Positions 1 through 8,817 of a DNA stretch of 20,702 nt are shown piece by piece. Position 1 is the stretch's first letter; every line of letters begins with the position of its first letter. This DNA is from Paramacrobiotus richtersi (taxonomy: Eukaryota > Tardigrada > Eutardigrada > Parachela > Macrobiotidae). The notes under the pieces were generated by a model. That model was not told where the DNA came from. It searched no databases and saw only the letters and a program-made list of their open reading frames with translations. Position numbers and translations under genes: made by a program. The stretch spans positions 1 through 20,702 of the forward strand of contig JAQGAU010001194.1 of NCBI GenBank assembly GCA_034698045.1, written 5' to 3'.

Positions 1-1550
1 AAATGACCTGAAGGTCACTGATCGCGGCCGGTAACAAACACACGTGTGGTTCGGTACATAGAGCTTTAATGGTAAATGGGCAGAAAGTGAATGTGGACAA
101 GCCGGTAGGACGGAAAGTTGGAAGTGATCAGAACATGCAAACGGACAGAGTGTAAGTCAACTAGCGAAACATTATCAGTGCGCGCATCACATGTCGTAAA
201 GTATGATCGGGAAAGGGGTGCATAGTACAGCATTAGTAATTCACGTAACAATATATATCAATATTAAACAGAAGTAAGAGCCGCAAAAGTACGTCCGTAT
301 TGCCCATATTAAAGCGTACATGAATTGAATGTACACATTTATAATTATACATAACATATGTCCAGTGTGTAATTTGTGTACATAAAATAAATGCACAAAT
401 TATTGTGTACATATATCGTGGACCATAGATGTGTGTAGTCATACTTCTTAGTACATTAAGTGCATCAGCAAAATAATTGTATAGAAATTAAACGAGCATG
501 ATCTTTCGTAGTTTATATACATGGATGTGCTGTATACCGATAAACAGACAAGCACAGCCCATACTGCGGATCAGCATAATTTTATGCATTAAGGTATTAT
601 ATTTATTCTGTACATCTACGTACTTTGTAAATATCTATAACAACATGCACATAACATTTATGAACGCTTATATGCATATGGGTTGCTCTGATTGCGTTAT
701 GTGTAATGAATTTATATACCATCGTAAAATCTTTTGAGTAGCGCTTAAATGATTCTGTGCATGTACTATAATGCAGAGCGGCATCTGTGTGCTGAACATG
801 ATGCCTTATTTTCTGCGTTTTCTGTTTAATGGGTTTTTGGTGACGCGATTACGTTAGAACATAAAATACTATATGATAGCAAACTAATGCAGACAGATAT
901 TCGGTCGAATAATACACACAAAATTTTAGTGCGGTGGTTAAACGTGATGCGTAGTGCCAGCAGGTCAACGCCGTACAGAATAAGTTTAATTGGTGCATGA
1001 ATATGAATGCTGTTAACGTCTATATATTACGCCGTTAACGTATGATATTATTCCATTTATGCCTTCTACATAATACATGGTCTATACACAACATAACGTA
1101 TGTACATTGTAATATGTATGGTTGATGTTATCCGCTCTTGTGACTTTAATAATACTACTACTAATAATAACAATAATGGACCATGCAAATAATATTGTAG
1201 GAACAGGATACCCATTCGTTTCACAAGGTATGTTTTCACTGTTCGCATTTGGCTTTGCATTCTTTGCCATCAGTTGCATTGGGATTAGGAGCCTCATGTG
1301 ACTGCTAACGTGCTTAAACATATGGTTTATGGTAGCAGCTGCATAGTTGGCTTTCCGTAGTGAACTGTTGTTTAAGTCAGTTCTATACTATCTATACACC
1401 TACGTTAGCGGGGATAGCGTTCGCGTAGAAAACTGCATGAACGCAAAATGTTGCCCGACAAGAGCGTCTGCTCCCTACTCAGACCACGCCTGCCTGTTCA
1501 GGTAGAATTTACAAGGTAGAATGCAGCGTGAACTACATCTTAGTATGTTC
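1..1550. other. AT-rich stretch without a credible gene
   Basis: No ORF above about 80 codons and no recognisable domain on either strand. The sequence is AT-rich with many TATA, ATGT and TACAT words. A short microsatellite of TAA/CTA triplets lies at about 1147-1178. A minus-strand ORF over 1082-1321 contains a hydrophobic run that could be a membrane helix (ILFAWSIIVIISSSII), but nothing around it supports a gene. Confidence 0.5.
1147..1178. repeat. TAA/CTA trinucleotide microsatellite
   Basis: An imperfect run of AAT, ACT and AATAAC triplets, about 30 bp long. Confidence 0.6.
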
Positions 1551-1555
1551 AGTGA

Positions 1556-2130
1556 TTATACCATCCACTCTGGTGCCACATCTCCAAGCTTGTCGAGCTC
1601 ATTGTCGATCTGCAGAAACTGGCGTTCAATACCGGTGTGAATTAATCCGATGGTCGCAGTGTCGAAGCATGGGTTCGGCAGGACGGTATGATATGCATGT
1701 GTAAATGGGTTATGGGGAGCTGGACATGTCCGCACGGGCCCAGTGTGCCATGGCGGGAATAAATGAGTTTCTGTTACGACTGCCGGTGGCTCGGGATCCG
1801 GCAAGGTATACGCTGGCGGCTGGGAGTCGGGAGTACTGGGAGCATAAGCGGAAGACCGTTTTTCGTCCTCTTCGTCTTCAGGTACAATGCCGGGAGCGGA
1901 GGGCGGACGAACTTGAATGGGGGTTACTTCCGGTGGGTGCCGCCCTTCGGCTGGCTGTAACTTACAAACGGACGGGCATCAGCGGCAAGGTAAACGCCGT
2001 ACTGAGGACGGGAAAGTGGATCCCGTTGAGCATGGGCGGACGAAACTGTACTTCCGGTGCCGGTATAATAATCCAAAAAAACATTGTCTCTTCTAGAGCA
2101 CAGCGGGATCGACAACACCGTCAATACCAC
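1556..2130 (-). CDS. C-terminal part of a proline-rich protein with a PPxY motif
   Basis: I do not recognise the family. On the minus strand the frame ending at the TGA/TAA boundary near 1556 is open from 1978 down, about 140 codons, with disordered-protein composition. It has proline-rich stretches, an acidic patch EDEEDEK, the motif PPAYTL (a PPxY ligand for WW domains, such as those of Nedd4-type ubiquitin ligases) and PEPPAVV. The preceding part (down from 2130, containing QYGVYLAADARPF) is in another frame. A GTAAGTTACAG run sits at the junction but is far too short to be an intron, so either the gene carries an indel or the assembly does. The tail would suit the cytoplasmic end of a membrane protein, but no membrane segment was found upstream. 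A 147-codon ORF on the opposite strand (1705-2148) is Arg-rich and looks like its shadow. Confidence 0.45.
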
Positions 2131-2500
2131 AACACCATAATTTTATAAAACAGTGATATTTTCATAAATTAATTCTTCAACAGTTGTTTTCTTCAGTTGT
2201 TTTCACTGTGCGCGTTTCTTAATGTGTCTGTAGATTTTCAATAAGGGACTTCTCCCTTGTATCTGTGGACGTAAAACTATTAAACTAAAGTAAACTAAAC
2301 TAATACCGTCAACACCACAACACCATAATGTTATAAAACAGTGATATTTTCATAAATTAATTTTTCAATGCCGTCAATATTACAACACCATTATTTTATA
2401 AAACAGTGATATTTTATTAAAATTAATTCTTTAATACCGTGAATTACCACAACACCATGATTCAATAAAACAGTGACATTTTAGTAAAACTATTCTGTTT
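2118..2500. repeat. Four copies of a ~65-bp AT-rich repeat
   Basis: Copies start at about 2118, 2306, 2371 and 2437. Each begins with CCGTCAA or CCGTGAA, then has ACAACACCAT, then a run close to TATAAAACAGTGATATTTT and TTAAT-rich sequence. The last three are adjacent (65-66 bp period). The first is separated by about 120 bp of unrelated AT-rich sequence. The first copy overlaps the upstream edge of the proline-rich ORF on the opposite strand. Confidence 0.8.
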
Positions 2501-2795
2501 GTTTAATATTACGTATTTATTTATTTGATTTATTGTATGTATTTAGTTATTTATTTTGTTTGTCTAGTTATTTTAGAAAAATTAAGTGTATAAAGATATA
2601 TGATCGTATTGAAGTATTGAGGTGTTGGGTTTTTCCTATATTGAGCCAGCAGTGTATTATCGCAGTCACACCTTTGTATCGAGATGGTACTTCAGCGAGA
2701 GCTGTGACAAACAGTATGCCGCGGAAGGGCTGAGCAAGCGGTGAAACATTTGAAATGGTCGGCAGCACAATGAGCACACTGGCTGGCAGTATGCT
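2501..2795. other. AT-rich spacer, no gene seen
   Basis: Between two repeat arrays, with low-complexity TTATTTATTT runs at the start. Short ORFs on both strands have no recognisable content. Confidence 0.4.
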
Positions 2796-2960
2796 GCAAA
2801 ATAGCGAACCAGCTAATAAACAAGCGAACTGTGGCAAAATAGCCAACGAGCTATCCAACCGTAGTGTGCGGCAAAATAGCCAACCAGCTAAAAAACCAGC
2901 GCACTGCGGCAAAATAGCCAACCAGCTATTGTGCCGAAAAGACTGCGGCAAAATAGCCAC
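2796..2960. repeat. ~38-bp tandem repeat array
   Basis: The core GCAAAATAGC recurs at 2796, 2834, 2871, 2909 and 2948 (spacings 38, 37, 38, 39). It is usually followed by CAACCAGCTA and a variable spacer ending in CACTGCG or ACTGCG. The array lies about 230 bp upstream of the first exon of the plus-strand chromatin gene. It could be subterminal repeats of a transposon or a plain minisatellite. Minus-strand ORFs across it are translations of the repeat. Confidence 0.85.
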
Positions 2961-2968
2961 TCCGTTTC

Positions 2969-2979
2969 TTTATATCCGG
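2969..2979 (+). promoter_or_regulatory. TATA-like site upstream of the plus-strand chromatin gene
   Basis: CTTTATATCC lies just after the tandem array and about 215 bp before the first recognisable plus-strand exon. The placement is suggestive only. Confidence 0.2.
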
Positions 2980-3189
2980 TCCCGACTGCAGTGTGCGTTT
3001 ATTCAGATAAGCACGGGCGCTGATGTCATTGTATCAGCGTATTTCACAGCAAACTCTATCTGCACGTAACTCCTTAATTATTTTGAACTCCCAAACAAGT
3101 GGATCTTCTTGTTACTTCAGTTTCTCTGGCGTTCCGAAAAATCCTGGTGCAGGCTTGTAAGGATTATTTGTGGGTGTTCAGTTGACAGG

Positions 3190-3520
3190 GGACAATTGTC
3201 GGAAAAAGCCTACAACGAAATCGCTGATCATACGCTGGAAGAACTGACGGCGTTTTTCGAGGAGCTGGCTGCTTGGCGTTACTACACCCTGCTATCCGGA
3301 ATTCGATGTTGTGCTGGCGGTAATTGGTGGTGATAATTTTGCATTTAATTATGGAATCGTTTCTAGCTTGTGATTCTGGCCTCGAAGTGATAAGTTCTCG
3401 ATTCGTGTAATTTCAGCCCTGATCGAAGCTAAGCAGAAAGCGGAGGAATTGCTGCGAATTAAAAAGGAGTTTGCGGCAGCGACTTTCGAACGAGTACCTC
3501 TTGTTTTTAGGCAAATAAAG
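3190..3520 (+). CDS. N-terminal helical exons of the plus-strand chromatin gene
   Basis: Two candidate exons, 3190-3319 and 3417-3520, joined by a GTAATT...TTTCAG intron. The phases agree (phase 1 on both sides). Exon one follows a TTGACAG acceptor and encodes an amphipathic helix (YNEIADHTLEELTAFFEELA) that resembles the first helix of frataxin (family pattern YxxLADxTLxxLxxFFExLA). In the +1 frame the next residues, FDVVLAVIGGDN, also look like the frataxin strand that follows. Against frataxin, the phase-consistent reading instead runs to a second helical exon (IEAKQKAEELLRIKKEF...RQIK) with no frataxin features. The exon ends at a good GTATGT donor. The downstream AWS exon does not match its phase, so at least one indel or a missed exon is present. 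Function unknown. Confidence 0.4.
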
Positions 3521-3626
3521 GTATGTATTTCGTGGGCTAAAATATCATGACGTTCTATCGTGTGAATTATTTGTGCCCGTTTCATAGGGTAATTTGGCCA
3601 TTTTTTCTGCAAAGTACTGACGTCAG

Positions 3627-3892
3627 CAAATCAAGAAAAATGTGAAAAACTCACGTGGTACGCCTACGAAGACGATAATATATGCTACTGTACTCCAGAG
3701 GATCGCGATTCATGCGGACCGACATCCGACTGTGTAAACCGTGGCGTGCATTTTGAATGTAACCCGAGGACTTGCCCGGCAGGGAAAGTGTGTGGCAACC
3801 AGAGATTGCTCAAACGGAATTATCCTCGACTGAAAAAATTATACACTGCGGACCGCGGATTGGCGTTACGAGCGGAAAGGGATATTGTGAAG
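3627..3892 (+). pseudogene. AWS module and start of a SET domain (histone lysine methyltransferase fragment)
   Basis: After a GTCAG acceptor the exon encodes a cysteine array matching AWS (associated with SET): CYC, then DCVNR, then FECNPRTCPAGKVCGNQR. It continues with YTADRGLALRAERDIVK, where SET methyltransferases have TxxRGWGLRAxxxI. AWS-SET proteins (ASH1, NSD, SETD2 groups) methylate histone H3, with AWS binding zinc in front of the catalytic SET fold. The exon ends at a GTAGGA donor. I could not find the rest of SET (no EYVGE, NHxC or GEELxxDY) before the JmjC exons begin about 500 bp on, so the methyltransferase is incomplete. The phase does not match the preceding exon. It may be a separate dead gene or a domain fused to the JmjC protein downstream. 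Confidence 0.7.
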
Positions 3893-4164
3893 GTAGGAAA
3901 TCTAGCTATGTTTGCGCATGTATTATGGACCAGTTTGATCTGAACTGTCCTATTCAGTGGGAAATCATCGGAAGATTTTATGTAATGTGACGCTTTTCTT
4001 TCCCGATCAGTACAGCAACCGTGAATACGTTTTTCTACCATGAAATCCGGTAATAAATCTGTCATCATTATATACGGTGTTGTTTACTAACGTAGCTTGA
4101 ATAATATTATACAGGACACGAAATTCCATTCTTATAAAAAAAGGATCAGAAAACGAGAGACATT

Positions 4165-6602
4165 GTGTTTTATTCCGTGACTGTGACTTTTTTAAACTTT
4201 TCAGATAAAATGGAAAAACTGGGCACTTTTCACGACACGTTTGATACACTACAGATTCCACTTGATTGGTACAACAACCAACAGTCTGGATTAATGGATG
4301 TTATAAACAAAGCGCTCCCTGCATATGAAACTATCGGCGCAGCTTTGGTAAAAGTTCTTTTATTTTTTATGATTTTTATTCATGGGTATATATTCATATC
4401 TGGCCGCAGTTTTGTGCGTTCGACCTTACATATTCCAAGTTTTTATTCACAAGTGGAATTCACGAAGGATAATCAACGTGTGTCTGATGATTTAACTAAT
4501 GCTCTGCAAGCTGACGGAACCTTGGGATCTCTTGCTTATCCACCGGAATACGTTTCGAAGTAGAAAACAAGACCAGTTCGGGGAGAAGGACGTTCGACGG
4601 GATGGAGATCTTTTGAGAAAACTGCTGTACCAGCCAAGTTACCTGCTAATGTTTCTGCGATCTTCCAGAATTTTATTGAAAACGAGTAATTGCAGTTGCA
4701 CAGCTGCTTTTTACAAAACTAACATTTTTGCGTTTATTAGCAACAAGCGAAGCGGACGAATTCCGCTGTATCCAGTTGAACCAGAATCCATCCAGGAGTA
4801 CCGAGAAGCGGGCAATCCAGTATACTGTCAAGCGCAATCTATAAACCTGTCTCCCGTTCGTGTTTCAACGAAGAAAAATGCAGGCCAACCGAATGCTTCC
4901 CTTTATGCTCTCGCGATAGATCTGTTCAGCATTAGTCATACAACTGAAGTGATCTTCGCGAATATTGCAAAAATGGATGGCATTTCAAACCTGTTTTTTT
5001 ATGTTGGCGAAGACCGCAGCTGCACTTGCTTTCACGTGGAAGACGGTGGACTTGAATCCATTTTTTACAGTCTTGGTAAAGCAAACAGTTTTCTAATAAC
5101 GTAACTAAGTGATCAGACTTTATGGTATCTTTTAAGGTCCAGGATTGAAGTACTGGCTGATCGTTGCCCGCGAACAGTTTCCGAAATTAACTAAGTTATA
5201 TGAGCGTGCGAAAACAAACGGTAAATTTGATGGCTCCATTTACGGGATTTCTGTATCACGGGTATGAGTGCCTTTCAGATTTAACACCATGCGCACACGA
5301 GTACCTGCACAAAGGATTTTCCCCATCAGTTCAGCTGTTACTGGAGAACGGTATTGGCGTATATATGTATGTGCAGAGACCTGACCAGATCATGGTTCTG
5401 AATTCTCTCACCTTACATGAAGTGACCAACGTCAACACAGTCATGGGTTTTACAAAAAATTTTGTGGACCTGCAACATTGGCTGCCTAATGCTCCGGCCA
5501 GTTTGGCGATTCGGGATAGGGTAAACCCCGAGCATATTACAACTGATATCGTTTAGGTAGCTTTCGTTCGTTTTTGTAACTGTCTGAACATTATCACTTC
5601 TTTTTCAGTGCTCATTATTGGATGGGACACTGAGGGAACGGGAGAACTTTGCCTCCATGACGCTTCATTTAAAACATCTTCACAAGAGTCTCCTTGCTTC
5701 ATCCGATGACGAAGCTGTGCAGCTTGATCTAGAGGCTCTTTCGATAAAGAAATTTTCTGATTATCGCCCGGCTTCTGTCAGACCTTGAAGGGGTTGGCTG
5801 TATTCCACCAAGTGGTTCAAACGATACGCGCCTGTTGAATTTGTAAGCATTTTTTAAAAGCTAGGAGTTGTTACCTTTTGAACTCAATGGTTTAATTTTG
5901 TGCTAAAAATAGCAGCAAGACTTTTACTGACAAAATCTTTAACTTTCACTGCAGTAAGAGGTAAAGCTTTTCTGGCCTAAGATTAAGCTGGCAAACCCAA
6001 ATTTTGCTTCAATTTTTCTAAAACAACAATTCTACATTTTGATTGCAGTAACATGATTAGCTAGCTGCTCTAATACAGCTGAACGTTTTTTACTGACTTA
6101 ATCCATGACATTTCAGTGCAGAAACGAGGTAAAGGTTTTCCAGCCTAAGTTTAGGCTGGCGAACCCAAAACATTTTCTTATCCATTAACATCAAAAATAA
6201 CTGCTGCCTGCTTTGAAAAACTTTTTTTTATCTATTATGTGTTATCTATTATTCCAGGGAAAAGCCTTCTCATTTCCTGATCTCTCACAACCGATTGTGA
6301 ATTTGGACGAAATCCCAAGTGATTACCCAAGTCCCCCAGCACCACTGTCAGCGACAGACCCAATGCCTCCTCCACTGCCTGATCGGTTTGGCTGCTTTGA
6401 TGATGCTCCTCCTGCTTTCAAGAATAAAAGGATGTTTTCTTGTGATTTGTGCCCACTTGAGTATAAAAGCATACAATCACTCCAAAGACACGTTGAATCT
6501 TTTCATGAAGTAGGTGATAAGCGGTTTGTGATTTGTGATTATTGTGGAAAGACTGTCAACTGTATGAGTCGCGCGGGTCATGTGTGTAAAAAGAAGAAAT
6601 AA
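4165..6602 (+). CDS. JmjN/JmjC-domain protein with C-terminal C2H2 zinc fingers
   Basis: Exons whose phases agree: up to 4685; 4741-5075; 5137-5220; 5279-5520; 5609-5842; 6258-6602. Introns are 55, 61, 58, 88 and 415 bp. A JmjN-like part (about 4410-4560, ending LAYPPEY) precedes a JmjC fold, which in active members is an Fe(II)/2-oxoglutarate oxygenase that demethylates histones. The expected residues are present: HxE as FHVEDGG (His codon at 5033), Lys in LKYWLIV, and distal His in TLHEVTN after YVQRP. The last exon has a proline-rich linker and two zinc-finger units (CDLCPLEYKS...HVESFH and CDYCGKTV...HVC), ending KKKK at a stop fused to AATAAA. Oddities: an in-frame TAG at 4561 and TGA at 5786, and a poor phase match for a possible intron at 4348-4409, which is open if unspliced. 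The gene is convergent with the YqaJ gene and may be transposon cargo. Confidence 0.7.
5920..6180. repeat. Direct duplication, ~168-bp spacing
   Basis: Both copies run TTTTACTGAC, then a CACTGCAG or CAGTGCAG block, then GAGGTAAAG, then a CCTAAG..GCTGGC.AACCCAAA block. They are diverged by several substitutions. The second copy forms the better hairpin. Confidence 0.75.
6134..6165. repeat. Hairpin, copy A (in the JmjC intron)
   Basis: Eight paired bases (CCAGCCTA with TAGGCTGG, 4-base loop), then two unpaired or wobble positions, then GGTT paired with AACC. The right half GGCTGGCGAACCC is identical to that of the copy at 8708-8740. Confidence 0.75.
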
Positions 6603-6625
6603 AGCAACATATGATCTGTTTTATT
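6598..6625. terminator. Back-to-back polyadenylation signals fused to two stop codons
   Basis: On the plus strand the stop TAA (6600-6602) is inside AATAAA (6598-6603). On the minus strand the YqaJ stop (6621-6623) is inside AATAAA (6620-6625). Cleavage 10-30 bases after each signal would place each transcript end inside the other gene's coding part, so the two mRNAs would overlap. Confidence 0.7.
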
Positions 6626-8470
6626 CGTCTTTTTCAACCGAGGTACTACGTGCATGTAGAAATCGCAAAAAATGCCGGAAGGAGAAACTAGTCACTTTCA
6701 CAAAAAATTTCTCGCTGAAGAAATGATCCAAAACAAATTCTTTGCGCTTTATAAAGACCTTCTGATCAACTTTAACCACAAAATCGCAAAACGACAAACC
6801 AGATACCGCCAGTTGGGTGACTATTAGACTGTAGTATGCATGGGAGCGCTTCAATGACCAGCCACTTCCGTCTGGTTTTAAACAAAATGGGAACGAGTTC
6901 GACATGGACTTTTTCGCAGCGACATACGCACATAGCAGTTCTTCCACGCTCATACTGTTCCTATCCGATATGAGATCTTACTGGAACTGGTCGCTTACTG
7001 TCAAAACCTTTACTTCCAAAATTCCCATTTCGGAATGATCAGCATTGGGGATAATTCGATCCGGTGATGCACCAATAAAAGGAAAACCAGCGTGCAGCAC
7101 TTCTTGAACTATTGTACGGAATTCATTACCACAAACTTTACATCAAATTTTTTATGCTTACTTGGTGATATGCAGAGTCCAGCATTCACGACACGAATAC
7201 TGGCACATCCGGATCTCCGTTTTTGCTCCAGATAAAGCTGAACTGCGGACTCTTCTTCCAATTATCCTTGTTGCATTTGTACTGTCTGGCATCGGTCACA
7301 AATCAGGCTGTTCACGAAGTCGTCCGTGAATCCTTTAATCCGCGTCACCATTTGATAAATCTTGGAAGCTGTAATGAGGGTCTTACGCATTTCTTTCCAT
7401 TCGACCGATAAGGACTGCTTGCTGGTTAAACGAAATACTTTTCCGCTCGCTCTTGGCCAGATAAATTGTAAAAAAACTGATAGTGTAATAAATGTCCAAG
7501 TTCGAGGCGACCCAGTTCCAGCTGTATTGTATCACCAACAAAACCGACGAACTGGTGATGCATGGGCTTGGGAACATTGATGACGAGCACTAATGGAATT
7601 TCAGCAGGTTTAGCAGATTTTGACAATGAGGGCAACTTCACAAGGTTGGGGAGTGCCCCAAGCAAGGCAGCAGCCGGAGTCTTGTTTCGAACAGTCCATT
7701 CTGCTAGCTTAGCTGCTGCCTTATCAAAAAGTTCGGATTCGCAGACTGGTTTGTACGTCTTGCAGCGAACTGACTTGAAAAGGCACGGATCCCTCTTTCG
7801 TACTTGAACGGAAAAACTCGATGTCGATGGAACCAGACGTCCGCGTGGCGCCGCGAGAAGGTTCCATGTACAGGGCTTGGAAGTGCAGGAGTCAAACTGT
7901 GGATAATCTTTCCTTTCAAGAAAATAGCTGAGAGACAATGCCAAAGCTCCTACGTGCTTGCAGCATGCACCAAACAGCTCCTATAAACCCGAAAATTCGC
8001 AGGTTAAAGGACCACTTTGTCTAGCGACGCACTGACAGGTTCCCAGAATCGGCTTTAACTCATGAAACTTCAGACAAGCGTCATAGTAGGCGTTCTTCAT
8101 TACCGCATATCGCACAGTCTTCACGAGCACAGTCTCGTTGTCGCATAATCTGAACATCAATGGCATCCGAAGCTTATTCGCTGAAAGGATAGCATATGCG
8201 TCGGATGGGATTCCGGGGTCGCTGAGAGCGAGAAAAAATCTGTAGAGCAAGAGTGCAGGTTGTAATAGGTCTCGATGTGCTCTATGTCCCGTTGTTTAAG
8301 TGGAAACAAAGGTAGATTCTGCAAGTTGAGCATCCGCCAAGCCATCTTTGCAGCTGGCATACGTAAACAAATCAATGAATTCGGAAGCTCTCCACCGATA
8401 AGAACCGAATAATCACTGTTGTGGAAGAACAAAATCTACTCTTGCTTCCGTTCACGTAGCAGCGTGCAAT
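6621..8470 (-). pseudogene. SWIM zinc finger + YqaJ-type exonuclease of an ISL2EU element (broken)
   Basis: Order from the N terminus: a region with VLVKTVRYAVMKNAYY leading to a SWIM-type zinc motif (GTCQC ... CCKHVGALAL); SCTSKPCTWN; then the YqaJ nuclease, with MRKTLITASKIYQMV (family RxxRxTAS), GASPDRII and GILEVKV (the D and ExK metal residues), and near the C terminus HAYYSLIVTQLAVSG and CDFVV. YqaJ proteins are lambda-exonuclease-fold nucleases. ISL2EU transposons carry one beside their transposase, with a role not established. One intron, 7109-7161 (53 bp), has GTAAGC, ATAG and matching phase 1. Breaks: in-frame stops near 7981, 7262 and 6978 and a frame change near 7440. The start was not resolved. 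The stop TAA overlaps AATAAA. Confidence 0.8.
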
Positions 8471-8502
8471 GGCTGGTGGCGTGACGAGCGTAAACTTTTC
8501 TG

Positions 8503-8510
8503 CTTTTATA
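8503..8510 (-). promoter_or_regulatory. TATA box candidate for the YqaJ gene
   Basis: TATAAAAG on the minus strand, just upstream of the first YqaJ coding sequence seen. It is a good match to the consensus with plausible spacing. Confidence 0.35.
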
Positions 8511-8707
8511 TTTCATGATAATTATTGAATCACCACAGTAGCTAAACTTGACAGAAAACACTTTACCAGCTATAAGAAATTTATTCATGTTCCACATAAA
8601 TGGAAGACACGACAATACTGCTTTGCGTTGCTTGGAAAAAACTAGACATGTTTCTTCGCGGTTGCGATAAATGCCGCGTATCGTAAACCTTTGTTTTGCA
8701 CCAGTAC

Positions 8708-8740
8708 GGGTTTCCCAGCCAGAAGTAGGCTGGCGAACCC
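8708..8740. repeat. Hairpin, copy B (between YqaJ and transposase)
   Basis: GGGTT and CCAGCC pair with GGCTGG and AACCC around a 7-base loop, with two mismatched or wobble positions in the stem. It matches copy A over the 13-base right half. It sits between the transposase 3' end and the YqaJ promoter. Confidence 0.75.
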
Positions 8741-8817
8741 ACAGAAAGCCTTTATTGTTCTGAATTAAGCAAGAATACCAGTTAAGATTTTTTAAGTATT
8801 TCTGTCGACGAATTTAA

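Larger units (their letters stand above)
5843..6257 (+). other. Large intron of the JmjC gene carrying a duplicated hairpin unit
   Basis: Donor GTAAGC and acceptor TTATTCCAG, phase 0 on both sides. It is much longer than the gene's other introns (55-88 bp) because it holds two diverged copies of a unit of about 100 bp (5920-6010 and 6085-6180). Confidence 0.55.

Noticed and set aside
1705-2148. 147-codon plus-strand ORF
   Set aside because: Arg-rich, without any motif, and antisense to a frame with clear disordered-protein composition. It is most likely a shadow.
2568-2960. 130-codon minus-strand ORF with repeated LAILPQ words
   Set aside because: The repeats are the translation of the 38-bp DNA array. 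No other sign of a gene.
5786-5788. TGA read as selenocysteine in the JmjC gene
   Set aside because: No SECIS-like structure was recognised, and a second stop of a different type (TAG at 4561) argues for decay or gene borders.
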